Positions 26,852 to 39,500 of a stretch of 64,000 nucleotides of DNA are shown here, piece by piece. Where the stretch lies: NCBI GenBank assembly GCA_013433145.1, contig CM024187.1:13753826-13817825 (forward strand). The letters run 5' to 3'. This DNA comes from Ascaris suum (Eukaryota > Nematoda > Chromadorea > Rhabditida > Ascarididae). The translations under genes were made by a program, and so were the position numbers. The notes under the pieces are model-generated. The model worked only from the letters and a program-made list of their open reading frames with translations, did no database searches and was not told where the DNA came from. Position 1 is the first letter of the stretch. Each line of letters begins with the position of its first letter.

Positions 26852-26968
26852 ATGAGCATTCAATCTTTTCGCATTGCCTGCTCCATGCGTTTCGGCTTAA
26901 CAGACCAAAACCTCCAGCCAGAATACTTTGTGCAGCTAGTTGCACAAGCTTTTATTGATCCAAGGCAA
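26852..26968 (+). CDS. Possible first exon of an unidentified plus-strand gene
   Basis: An ATG at 26852 lies 2 nt after a TTCAG sequence, the arrangement seen at nematode spliced-leader sites. The frame reads MSIQSFRIACSMRFGLTDQN and ends in QLVAQAFIDPRQ, 39 codons in all, before a good CAA|GTAAGC donor at 26969 (phase 0). An AG|GCAAGT-type donor four bases earlier is an alternative. It faces away from the serine-rich exon at 26320, as expected for a divergent promoter pair. I recognise no family and did not find a confident second exon. Confidence 0.35.
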
Positions 26969-27006
26969 GTAAGCTGCAACACTACGACGACTTCGCATTC
27001 TCATAA

Positions 27007-27008
<2 letters not shown>

Positions 27009-27094
<86 letters not shown>
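27009..27094. repeat. (AT)43 microsatellite
   Basis: An uninterrupted 86-bp run of AT dinucleotides. It produces artefactual Ile-Tyr repeat frames on both strands, which are not genes. Confidence 0.98.
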
Positions 27095-27099
<5 letters not shown>

Positions 27100-29442
27100 T
27101 AGATAATTCAAATGTTACATACAAGCTCATTTGCATGCAGCTGCAATATATGTATACTTATAACGTGATGTTTCTTAACCTGTGATGAAGGCTATTTTCG
27201 CATAACAGTGATTGTGATAAGTTCTGCACTTGGATCGAGAAGATTAGCCAAGCAGTGCTTTTCCATGGAAGTGATGTCGTTTGTCACCGGAAAAATTCAG
27301 TGAGGCACAATTCAATTCTGTTTTATTATTTCTGACTAATTCAAACAGTATCAGCTAGAATGTAAAAGTTCTCGCTGGCATTAGTTTTATTCTTCCGTAA
27401 TGGCCCTATTCACGAATACTCAGAGTTCCTGTTTATGACGGTAAGCCATCATTTCAACATAAAGTTATATTCCATAATAGGTTTCAACTATCAACACAGG
27501 AAGCAATCCGCCTTTTATAGGAGTTAAAGGACGGTGCTGAAAGTCATCTGTCGGTTTAGTCTATTCTGGTATCAGTTCATCTTTTTTTATGCTATATGCT
27601 TTTAATTCTTCTTGAATCCGCGGAAATTAGGTGAGTGGAATAATCCTTGAATAACACGGGTCTGAACCGCATGACCCACTTACATACTCGGAACCTTTGA
27701 ATACATATATTGCAGCAATTTTAAATAATTTGCAAATAAACTGCACGGCACAGAACTGTCGAGGAAAAAATAATGAGGAATTCAGCGCATCATAAATGCA
27801 CTGAATAAATGTAAATAACAGTTCACCTTTTCATTTGTTGCAATCAAATATATAATAAAAAGTTAAAGCTCATAAATATTTATGCATAAACACTTAGAGA
27901 CCATTCGCAGTCGCAAGAAATGCAAGCAAACGAAAAGATGCAATATTAAGTCATGGTCATGTTCAGTTGGCTCTAATGTGCACTGTATTGCTGAAGCAGT
28001 TACTTAACAATCTCCTGTCACTAGTGCAGCGAGCTCGAATGCTCCACTTGAAACGCAGAGTGACGCTAAACAACTCAGCTCGAACACCTCGATTATGCTG
28101 CACAGTTGATGCGTAAATGCGCCTACGTGTGAACAACAATGTCGCTCTTTCGTTATGAACGCATGAAATGTTTTACCTACGAATTAACATAAATTTCCTC
28201 ACTTTCATATTTTGGAGATATTACCTGTAGTATTTATAACACTAGGATGTTGCGTATCATATAAGGCAATATTGATATGGCAACTAATAAACGGGCAATT
28301 CATCTTGCAAGCAGGTCATACGACTTTTTTCTTAACAGCACTTTCTTTCTATACCTTTATTGTAGTGATGCAGTATGTAATACATATGTACTATGCATAA
28401 AGCAAACGTTAATCGACTCTTTTGATTATCGGTAAGGAGTGAGGTACCGGCAAGCAGGCTATTAATCGTCAAGTTTCTCAAGTTTCACCTGCACCTCAAG
28501 GGAGTGCACTTCCCTTTGCTCCATAGTTGACAGCAATGTAGACAGTTAATAAATGAACCGCTTAAGGATGAGGGATATGGAAAACTATGTCTGCAGGTTG
28601 CAAGAAAGCACGCACACATACGCCCAACGAAACCGGCAAAAAGTACGACGACCCGAACACCCGCACCGCTTCCGCCACCAGCGACGCTTCCGCTCGCTCG
28701 CCTAGACAGCCACACACGCAGAAGCAGTGGAGAGACAGAGAGAACGCGCGCGTTACTGGCGGACGACACCGCCTTAGCACTTTTGCGACAAAATCGTCGC
28801 AACAAATGCAGCAATATATCGCGAGAAGCAAGACATGGAAGACGACACGGGACACATTTTGAAGAGCATTGAAAGTCCATCATAATCAGTTGTGACTTGA
28901 GACAAAAACAGAAGCTTTTCTGCAAGGTCAGATGTTCATATGACGTATAATTAACATGGATTGTAGGGTCAACGATATTGGTATGGTTCAGCTAGGGGCT
29001 ACATAAGCGAAACAAGGGCGGAAAAATTTACTGGTAAGTGAAGCAATGAAAAATGAAAGGAACGAAAGGGTAACAAATCACAACAACTAACATCCTAACC
29101 AGCAGGAAGTAGTTCAAGGTTGAAATCGACAATGATGGGAGAAACCGACGGAAGGAACGTACGCACATCACAGCACATCTACAACTCTGCTTATAAAAAC
29201 ACTCTGAGAGCGCCACTTTCATCAGCCGTGGTACGACAGGTGAAATCCCTACAACAGTAGTTCCTTCTAGAATGAGTTGAGCAATTCTACGTCGAGGTTA
29301 ACAAATCACGGCTAGACCCTTTAGGGTTGTACGATGTAGGATGGAGACTCTTTTCAAGCCATAACAGATTAAAAAGACAAGTATGATATATTGCAATGCG
29401 TCTCTGAGATTTTGAAGAAGCACATAAAATGGCCACCTCGAA
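27095..29442. other. Non-coding stretch with a GC-rich, CpG-rich patch at about 28600-28870
   Basis: Mostly AT-rich. The patch at 28600-28870 is much richer in CG dinucleotides than its surroundings and opens long frames on both strands: plus 28587-28862, Arg/Thr-rich; minus 28925-28485, Cys/Val/Ala-rich. Competing low-complexity frames on both strands suggest base composition rather than a gene. A promoter, a 5' UTR exon or an old repeat are all possible. Confidence 0.4.
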
Positions 29443-29735
29443 ATGCAGCGATGGTACTTAGTGTTGGAACTCGATGAGATACTACGTCCTATGAGCACAA
29501 GCTGCAAAACAGTTGAATTATATGCTTTCGAAACGAAACCTCTGCATGGAATATGCAAATGTAATGTTTTCATGCATCGGAGAGGCTTGCAGGATTGGCA
29601 ACACACGAAACTGATTGTTGACATATGTGAGCGATGTCGGAAAGAAGTCCCAATAAAGTCACCGATACACCGGTGCGGGCTTGAAGTGGCATCCGACGCC
29701 CTTTCTCAGCTAGAACGTCAGTGCATGCGCGAGTG
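29443..29735 (+). CDS. Possible 5' exon of the SERAC1-like gene, or an exon of a separate gene
   Basis: A 97-codon frame begins MQRWYLVLELDEILRP and ends before a GTGAGG donor (phase 2), which matches the phase of the exon at 33557. It contains C-x-C, then CERCRKEVPIKSPIHRCG, a spacing of Cys and His that could bind zinc. The last residues (LEVASDALSQLERQC) would precede the part that aligns with human SERAC1 from about residue 100, so its length fits the missing N-terminus. The sequence itself is not clearly similar to that N-terminus. No clean acceptor precedes it; a stop codon lies 13 nt before the ATG. Confidence 0.35.
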
Positions 29736-30731
29736 GTGAGGCGCACTTGAGAAATTTCATGTATAATAATGGCAATGGTGAAAAGATGCTGTATAAATAG
29801 TGCAATTATGATAATATGACTGAACTGAATTTTTGAAAATTCGCCCTAATGCTTAAATTTGGAACGTTAAAGCAGTAATTCTTCAACACGTTTCCATCCT
29901 CGTGCGTTCGACGTCATTGAAATTGATAGCTTGTTGCGTAAGAAATGAAAAATGCTTCATCTATGTCTAACGAGATGGCGAGGGGCCGAATGCCAGGACT
30001 ATAGACTATCGAGTCTGATATCACTGCTTCTTCGAAGCATTCTTGCCGAACTCACTGTGTTGCAGTATTGACGTATATACGCGTATATACGTTCAAGTCG
30101 AAGCAGAGCGCAGCAACCGTTAAGTCGATGTGGCTCCCCGTGCCGAGCGTCCGCAACTTACAGCGCTACATCTCGTTTCCACTGCGGCATTTTGTCCACG
30201 CTGTTATAGTAGCCGTGTTCATGAACATCTTTGTAATCTACTCACACTCATTTATGACCTCCACTTCCGGATGTCATACATTTTATAGCATTATGACGAT
30301 AGTCACTTTATTTTAATTCACCGTTCGAAAATTCCTCTGAAGTAGTAAATTATTTTGTAATATCCACCTGTCCCAGGTTCAGTTTCCTTCTCAAGGCGAT
30401 GAGATTTGATAGGATTTTCTTGTGGTTTGTTCTATTCCCATGATGCAATATGCAAATGTTCTGAAAAACCGAAATTAACTGCTATGTTCCATTGTTAAAA
30501 TCCTTTCTTTGAGAATCAAGGATGCCTGCACCAGTCTTTAACATTATGGCGGCAGTGGAGCTCATCAATGTCTGCGAAAATACTTTTCTAATTGACTCTT
30601 GAACGATCACCACTGCGAGACGGCTTATGTCGTTACCAGGATTATGACAGGTTGTATTGTCGAATATGCAAATTTTGCCTCGCGATCTTTCACTCTATAA
30701 ACCCGTCGGACGCGAGAAATTGCACACGCAT

Positions 30732-30851
30732 AGTATTATACTTACCTGCAAAAGCACTTTTGAATGCAACCATCCAAAGGTGATGGGGAACTGCTTTTGC
30801 AGGTAAGTATTATACTTACCTGTAAAAGCAGTTCCCCATCACCTTTGAATG
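30732..30851. repeat. 81-nt near-perfect palindrome with an adjoining direct repeat
   Basis: Arms 30771-30810 and 30812-30851 are reverse complements over 40 bp with two mismatches and a single central base. Just before it, 30732-30770 repeats parts of the right arm in direct orientation (ATTATACTTACCTGCAAAAG and TTTTGAATGCAAC), lacking a central block. Each arm carries a CAG|GTAAGT-like motif, so a splice-donor consensus points outward on both strands. It may be paired terminal inverted repeats of a transposon or a template-switching product. Confidence 0.9.
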
Positions 30852-33117
30852 CAACATCGTCCCGAAAAGTTTCTGTTCTTATTTTAGTTTAAGACTGGCA
30901 CTGATAGAGCTTTTAATGCTCTTCAAAAACTGCCCAATATAGGTTCACAAATCTTGTTCCATTGTGTATTTGTAGGTTGAGACGTATCGGCGACCCTACA
31001 ATCCGCGTCAACTGCACTTCATATGAACACATGTTGCAGAAAAGTTCCAGGTTTTATCTCAGGTTATAACCGATTCTGACAGGACTTTTAATACTTTCAG
31101 AGCAGTACCTACCATCGTCCTCCGAGTCTTGCTTCCTCACGAAATGCAGCTACATTTGTTGCGTCCTTATTATCACTAAATGTCTAGGGTGGCTTCATTC
31201 GCTGAGAACGCGCGCTAGCGTGCTTTCTTCTGTGTATGCGCATGTGGTTAAATGCTTCTGTCACATTGCACCGACCCCACCTGCTGAGGAATTCGTGGAG
31301 GTTGTCACCTCTCCATTTCGTTCAGCAAATGCGCACTCCCCTAGAGTAAATTGTTCGCCACAACAATATCCATGTCGTTCTCCACGTGCGCACTTCCCCA
31401 CAGGATTTATGTTCGGTGCGTTGTTTTGCTGCACGAAAGTCTTACTCGACAACCCTTTCCCCGGGTAATTGTCTGGAACCGTATGTGGAAAGATCACTGT
31501 TTTGATAAAATCCAGTTCCGTTCAATTGGTGTTCTCCCGTGATGGAATCCGTTTTTCGTTTTATTATATGGAAGTCTCGCTCTTCCTTCGGTTTCGTATT
31601 GCCGACGAATGTTGTAAACGAATGCAAGGTTCTCCAGCTGCTTTCTGATATACCATCACATCATATTAAACAGCCATCTCTTTGTCATTCTATTCGACGG
31701 AAGACTGCGTTCTTCCTTCGATTTCGCTGTCGCTTTCTTTATACTGTTCCAACCCAATGTCGTATAGAAAATCACTTCCGGTATGCTCATTATTACCAAC
31801 TTTTGAACCCATCAACCTTGTTTCGGATGACCGAACATACGGCATGCAGTGCTACAGAGTTTTCTTTTGTGTACCCGCAAAGACAAACATAAAGCTGCAA
31901 GGTTCGCCTGGTCTTGCGAGAAAACGGTCATAGCGCGCTTATGTTGTGCGAACAATGAGCGAATGAGGCAATTGCTCTGCGAGGGTTAACGACGTTCCAC
32001 ATTGTCGATCAAAACATCGAAAGAAGCGCAGATGGCTTTCGCGTTGATGGTGGGAAATGGCCAAGTCTATTAGGGAGACGTAAAGGACTGTGTACGATGC
32101 CACTGGTGGGGCGAGAATGTTGTGGGTATTTAGTAGGATGGTTGAGAACTACACTGTGTGGGTACAGACCTTCCTGAACGATAATTTGTAAGTGGAACTG
32201 AATCCTGAAAGACATTTCCGTTCCGTTGGTAATCTAATTCTAATTGCAATCTGCGGCAAGCGTAACAGCGGATTCTTTTGCGAACGGGTGTGATATTTTT
32301 AGTGGCGTGAACGCTAGCTGCTTCATTCAGCACAAGTAGGTGGCACTGAACTGGATATAGCTGCAAAATTGGAAATGAGGGATGAAAGTGCAGCGAGAGC
32401 AGAGTGGATATTTTCACTCGACACAACGTTTAGGGTGAATAAAGACGCGGCGACAAGTAGTGAGGGGTATTCGTTTGGTGCTGTGGGCACGGCTTTTCTC
32501 GACGATACTGGGTGGCGGTGAGATTACTCGTCTTGTAACGACAGCTTACATCTAGGAGCGTTCTGAAGGTACACCTAGTCACTACAACGAGCAACGGAGA
32601 GTATATGTCGAGTAGATGAACATCGCCAACGGTAACGGCGACTCTTGACTGACTTACAAACCGCGTCACAAATTTGTCTCAATAACATCATTTTAACAGA
32701 TACTTGACGCTTCTTCATGGGTCCACCAGGTCTGCAAGCAGTTCTGGTCCTGAAAAAAACGTACTCCCGATTGTTTATATCTTTGGAATAAAAAGTTGCA
32801 AGGAAAGAAGCCAAGCACAGTGGAGTCTCAGTGGGAATGCAGACTGAGCGTACTTCCCCTCATATGCATACAACTATCTGTGGTTATCCAGTGGACTTCA
32901 GCGGAGTAGATCATTTTGCTGCTTCGTCATTTGAATAAAGGCACCAAAGTTTACGCACTGGTGAATATGCCAGGGATTTAGCGAATTGTTCCATGAGAAG
33001 CGGCTCATTCTATCAAAGTTTTAATGAACTAATTGGCGATGTTTAGATCACCTCGGTGTCGCATCTACTTTCTAGGTACCGGTGTTTGAAGGCAATGCTT
33101 AGGCACTCTCGTCAGAT

Positions 33118-33238
33118 GGGGGGGGGGGGGGGGGGTATTTCGCTACGCAACATGACGAGAGTCCACTCAAGTATGTGAAGGTGTCGGTGATACGATACTG
33201 CGCTGCAGGCCCCACACTTTCTTCCCCCCCCCCCCCCC
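33118..33238. repeat. Paired homopolymer runs, G18 then C15
   Basis: Eighteen consecutive G (33118-33135) and fifteen consecutive C (33224-33238) lie 88 nt apart on the same strand. They could pair as a hairpin or fold separately as G-quadruplex and i-motif. Exact lengths may be affected by sequencing or polymerase slippage. Confidence 0.9.
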
Positions 33239-33556
33239 ACCTTCTCCCGCAACCCTCTCCCTCGTTTCTTTCCGCAAAAAAGAAGACATTTGTTGCGGAG
33301 GAAGCAAATGGAAAGCCCTAAAGTTTCAGTGAGACGCTAACATAAACGCGACGTGAAGGCGTGTATGTGAAGACAGGAAAAAAACTAAACAAGTACAAAA
33401 ACACCTGGGAGTCACGCACGATAGCATGTAAAAGGAACGTGATGACAACTAAAATAAAAAGCAGCAGCACTGGACAGGAAAACGGAACACGTCACGAGAA
33501 TAGCAAATGTTGGAACTTTACTATCGGTGAAAATTCGCATAAGTAGTTTTCGTCAG

Positions 33557-36500
33557 GTATTTTCGTCTATCCCATTTTGCCACTCCTGCGATGTTTCTTT
33601 TAACTACCGATTCTCGTGCTCTGAAGTTTGTTATAGGGAGAGTGTTACATCGCTCCGACCCTGGAATCTCCACCGAAGTCGTTCTAAGCTGGCTCGGCGA
33701 AGCGTACACTGCTACTGGGCTGAACCGCAAAAAACGGTTGTCTCATCAGACTAGAACGGCTGTTATTTACAGCTGGCAGCAATCAGTAACATATTTCGTC
33801 AGCTATGCGTCACCTTGCAGCTCCAGTCGTTTTGGGGTGTGTTTCCTTCTGTCTGTTTTTAATCCTGTTTTTAATCTTCTGACAATACTGTCTTCCGATT
33901 AGGGGATTCTCGCAACTCCTTGAACGTTTAAAGACGAGAGCTTAAAAATATAGAAGCACCCTTGCGTTCAATTTTGCAGAGTTCGCGGTCGCAGATTTAT
34001 GGTTAAATGGATCAAGGCTTTCCTTTAAGCGTTTATTGTATGGCCATTCTCGCTGATTTGAAGCAGCAGTCCAGAAGAAGCTGCAGTTTCATGTCGATAT
34101 GCCCTGCAGCTCACGGGGGATCAGTATGTTTCAATTATCAGCAGCAGTAGGCTTCAACGCTGCATTGTTGCACGTTTTAGAGTGGTTGTAGATTGCTCGG
34201 CGGGCTGTGAGCAATATTTTTTGCCAAACTATATGCCTCATCGATTGCTTTTATTTATTACTTGTATTCTTTGAAACCTACAATTTTGCCTTGCTGTCTA
34301 ATTTTTTGCTGCGCAGTTTTTGTGTGGGATTTTTCATTTCTTGCTTTTAAGCGGTTGCCGAACATTTAAAGTGCAAAGCCGTGATGTTGAATAGCCTGGG
34401 TTGATGACTAGTTTAGACAATATGAGGAGCATTCGTTTTGTCGAATATTTCCGCAAAATTTTTATGCCCTCATTGTGCGTATAGTTAGGTACGCGGAGAG
34501 TGCGCAACAACGTGATATGTGCACTCATGTTGGGGCTGAAGCAGTGTTCATTTGCAGGAGTGCGTTCACATTATTTAAGCGTCACTCAGAGTCGACAATC
34601 GAGAACGATTGCAGTGCAGAGCATTCCATTAATGCTGAAGTGCAACACGATCGCGCAACCCCATCTTTCCGACATCCTCATACAAATAGTGAGTGCACTT
34701 AACTTCATTCATTTTTCGCTTGTTGCAATCACGCTTTTGATAATATAATCCCACGTAGAAGGAAAAGTCTTCGGCAAAAATAACTTTCAATTTTTTTCCA
34801 GTCGCAGACGAACTTATACCATCGTTGCGTTCTGTCTAAGTCTTCTATATTTAACGCCATTCAAACAAAAGCAAAAAATCCGCAGTAATGCTCCCTTTAG
34901 TAAGCTGGATATGTTCTTAGGTCTCATGTTGTGGATCATGCTCTTCATTTTCGCGATTAAAAACATCGCATAAGCACGAAATATGCGGGGTGTGGATATT
35001 CGTAGATTCCTCGTACACAATTGCTATATGGGGGAAATCAGCCGACTTTGCAGTCTTTGTGTTGCCGACTAAGAAATGAGGCGTATTTTCCATTTCTGCT
35101 TCCCAGAAAGAGATCATGGCACCCAGAATATACGGCGAAAGACCATTCCAGTACCACTTATTCCCTCTTTTAGGTCATTTCCAGTGGGAGGTGATGCAGG
35201 GGTGAATCATTTGAAGCAGCGCTCAAGAACCTAATGCGCTGTACCCGCCCTCATTACCGGTCTTCTGTATTATTGTTATTATTAACTGGAGCGCAGTGTG
35301 AGCCTATATCACGGTCAGGAATAACATTTGACATTTTCTTATGGCAAAGAAGTTGTAATAGCCTCAGTAGAGGTTAGCGCTTCAATAATATTTGAGGTGT
35401 TTGTTCAGACGAATCGTATCTATTTTAATAGTTGGAATTTTCAGTGGCACTTTTGAACTGTTTTTTGTAGGTATCATCATTTTAGGTGATGGATGCGTAT
35501 CGGCTCCATATGAAGATCTCGCCGCTGCATCTCGTTTTCGTCTTGCATCAAAAGGAAGTGCACTTTGCGCACAAATACCGACCATCGCATTTCCCTGTGA
35601 TCCAAAAACGCCGCTACAGTTGGAGGTGGCTCTCAAAAAGGTTCAGAGATTTCATCTTTCTGCAACATATCACTATTTTTAGTCGAGAAAACACAGAGCA
35701 CTGCTTTCCAGAAACTCGCAGGAAATGAAAATTATAAAGACGAAAGTCGTTTAAAAATGTGCCGAATTTATGCTGCATATTTAAATTATACATATCACAT
35801 TTTCCCGAACACTGCTTATAGTAGAGTTCTATTAAAGATAACATGGAAGTCAAGCAGATCACGCGTATCGGTTCAATTTGTTAATTCGTTGTCGGTTTGA
35901 AATTTATGCCATTTGGAATATAATGCAGGCTCCATCAGGCTAAAACCCAAAAAACCGTTGATAACTCTGAACTCTAGTGTTGGTTCGGCTGAGCTGTACA
36001 GCGTCAGCAAGGCCTAAATTTAAAAAATAGAATGTCCTCACTCATTAACACAGTTAAAATGTTGCCCAACAGCCGGCGTGCTGATTGCATCCGCTTTATT
36101 AAAACGTCGTTGCACTTTTTAATCAGCTCGGCGTCTTTTTCCGGTGTTGGCTAGCAGTGGTGGAACGTTTAAACCATGTTTATATATTTCATCACTCATT
36201 AATTTATTGTAGATTGTATGAAGGACGTTACACTTATATTCCTTATTTCTGCACCTTGTTCACCTGAAAAGAACCAAAATTTTTTCTAAATCTCTTCTGT
36301 GTCTTTGACAGTTCGAATTTTATTCGATCCGCTGATTTGAAGATCTGTCGCAGCAATGGCGAACCTCTTTTTTTAACAACCGGCAGCCAAATTTGAGTAC
36401 AGTATTCAAAAACGGGATGACAGTGGGCATAGTCGAGCTAGGCTTGAGCGGGGCCGAAAATGTATGTCAGGGCACTCCAACGTCAACGCCTTCCTAAGAA

Positions 36501-39500
36501 ATTTTCAGGCCCTCCAGGCTCTGAGACTTTTTTGAAAACTCTCTGGACATGCTCGGAGGCTCGATAGTAAATTGGTACGAAGTCTGCCACAGCCCTGTAT
36601 GCTCTGCGGAAGGTTATTTATGAGAAGCAGGAACAGATCTGACAACAAAAAACTGCCCCGATCACGTCTGTCACTTAAAAATGAACAGAGAGGAAGCATG
36701 CCTAGTCTTCAGCACAAAGGTCCACAAATAGAAAATGTTTTTTAACCGAGCTGCGGTAGCGCCATCTATCCCATAAACCTTATGCTTAACTATTACTTTC
36801 GGACAGCTACTTTTGAAACGTTTAGTAAAGTCACTGTTAAGCAAATTGTTCAGTAAACCTTCATTAAGATCCCAGTACCAGTCATCTCAAAAGGCCATCA
36901 CTACACTGAACATAGCTTTACCGTTAAGAAAATTATGGTGATTTCCATTGTTGACACTAAGGAACCAAAGGTGGTGGTTTAAAATCAATTCCCTTGTTGT
37001 TGCATGACTGTCGCATACGTATTTCGACTGGAGCAAGTTGCCGAATATCGATTTCGGGACGTAGTATTTGTGCCGGTACGCATCCTTCATCATTCCCTGA
37101 AAACTCGATGATTGAAACCGGTAAAACAACCGCTTTTCAGTATTATGAAAGTATTCTGGAAACGGCTGTGGCGTTGCAGTATGCAACGCTTGAGGTAATA
37201 GCAGATAAATTTGCTGTTTACAGGTAACTGCTGAACGGAAATGAAATTGCTTATGCTGGAATGGAAATGCTGGATTCTTTGCTTATTTGTCGTAACGAAA
37301 CCGGTGCGCAAAAAGCTTCTATATGAAAATTTTAAGTTGCAAGTTGATGATGAGTGGCTTGCCACAGTTCGTTGGTCGGTTTCCCATTTATGCGATGAAG
37401 GCGATCTGGCATGCGAGGACGAAGCGCTTGGAAGGAGGCCTTCGCAAGAGATCAAATTGATTAGACTCCTCACAGTTCTCATCAACAAGACTGAGGTCAC
37501 ATTTTCTTCATTTTTGCCTTTTCTTGATGCCTTACTTTCAGTCTTTTCTACTGTTCACAGCATCACCAGAATAAATTCGCATTGCTGGAATCCTTTCGCC
37601 ACAATGGAATAGTGAATTCGGTTTTAAAAAAAAATTATATTTAGATTTTTTATATCTTAATATTATGCATACGTTACTCCTGTTCTTTGTAGTGGTATGC
37701 ATCGTTTATAGAGTGGCTATGGTGAGGAACTCGTTGATCAAGGCATTCTGTCTATACTGTTCGATTTGTGCACGCAGTTTCGAGAATCAAATCGTGACGT
37801 TCTTATCAGTGCGATGAAGGTATTGGCCAACATTGCTGCACAAAACGAAAAATGCGCAAACGCTATCGCAAGCTCGGTTATTTTTTTTCAGAATCATCAA
37901 CATAGGCTATTAGCGTATCTCAAAGTGGTGATTTCTACCAATCTGTGTACTGTATCCTCTTCAAGCTCTAAAGTCTCGTTGGCATTACCGCTGTTACATT
38001 TTTGACTATTTTTAGTTGATGCTTTTATGTTTGCTTTTAGCGTGTTTTATGGTCGTGTATGCAGAATGCGTAATTTTCCTACTTCTTTGCATCTGTTCGA
38101 TGTTTGAAACGTGGCGTATCGCACGAAATCTTGTTTATAACCATACACGCAGTGCCACGTAAAAAGGCATTTGTAGCGTTTTGCAATAGTGTAGTTGGAT
38201 TGTTTCGTGATTGCAAACGATTCTCATTTTCACGCTACAATTTTTGCTGTAGTTTTTTCACTTGGCCACCTTTTTCTTTGATACGTTTGTCCAACATATT
38301 TCACGTTGAATTTTTTTTATAACAGTGAAAACGTTTATCGCAAATGAAAATTGTATTGACCACTCACACTTTCTCCCCTTGTGGGTTGGTTGTTCTGTTT
38401 GTGAAGGTGTGAAGGTGGTCAACAATTTGAATGTGTGATAGGATAGTTTGTCCCCAATGGTTCGTGAACAAACAATAGGAGTGAAGAAAAATAAGAGAAA
38501 TATGATTACTTTTAAAAATTAGGCCTACGTCCCTGTTGTTGATCGATGTCGCCTGAGCTACCGATCGGTTTCCGCTATCTGCTTTTGTCAGTTCTGTGTT
38601 GACGCGTGGCGTCTCTGATCCACCGTCGAGTTATCTCTTTGTCCACTGGCGTCGATCCAACCACGATCACCGCTGGCGTCGACGTTCCCGATCAATGAGC
38701 TCCTTTCAATTGCGGCCAGCCTGGTTGTCGCACCGTACCAAATATTGACGCCTTTCGCTCGTCAATGATCACTTTGGCTTGCCTCTGCCAGTTACCTAAG
38801 AATATATACTTGCGCTGAGGTTGTTCGTCTTTTTTATACCACTATCAGATTCTGCTGTGCAACGTCCCGTGTGCACCTAGCCACTGCTTTGTGAACCACA
38901 CCTCAAACTTGGGTAATTAAACCTTTATTATCGTATATAGACAATAAAAACATGACGAAGAACACTTATTTATCAGAGACGTATATGATGACGATAGATT
39001 AAAGCATGGCTAAGAAAACTCACGTATTGCGTGATATTCTAATAGATCGTAGCTCGATTAAACAATTCGCATACATGTCCGATATGTACATAGCACAACA
39101 GTGCTTAGATTAAAACGTGACAAAGAAAGCTCATACATAATTATCGGGAATGTCCGTGATATTCTAATCCATTCTAACCCGAAGAAACAACTTGCATATT
39201 TATCAGACACGGCCATAGCACAACACTACAATATGATAGTGAACATATCAGGCACATTTAAGTGAAAAAACATTGGAGTCGCAACACCGATCCAAATTTA
39301 GTATGCAACAACTGCCGAAACTTTGGGTTTGCTTGTATAGCCTTCTTGTTGACACTTTCTGATGGCTGCCCCACCTCTTCCTTGTGCCTTTGTTTGACTC
39401 CAAAAGGGTTGTTTTTCCGCTAATTTGAGGCGTATGACTTCTATGATGTGTTTATAGCGGCTTTGTGTCTTTATGCGGTTTGGAGACAAAGGCCTCTTTG

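Noticed and set aside
26798..27136. Open frames with long Ile-Tyr repeats on both strands
   Set aside because: They are translations of the AT microsatellite at 27009-27094. Only the part before 26969 on the plus strand has protein-like composition.
28485..28925. 146-codon minus-strand frame, the longest in the window
   Set aside because: It coincides with a CG-rich patch that also opens a long plus-strand frame. Composition explains both, and no family or splice context supports either.
37090..37500. 136-codon minus-strand frame
   Set aside because: It overlaps plus-strand SERAC1 exons whose phases and homology are consistent; it is a shadow frame.
38800..38923. Active SL1 RNA gene on the minus strand
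   Set aside because: The 22-nt leader is exact, but the following bases are GTGTGG rather than a GTAA-type donor. No Sm-binding site or the expected stem-loops are visible in the next 100 nt.
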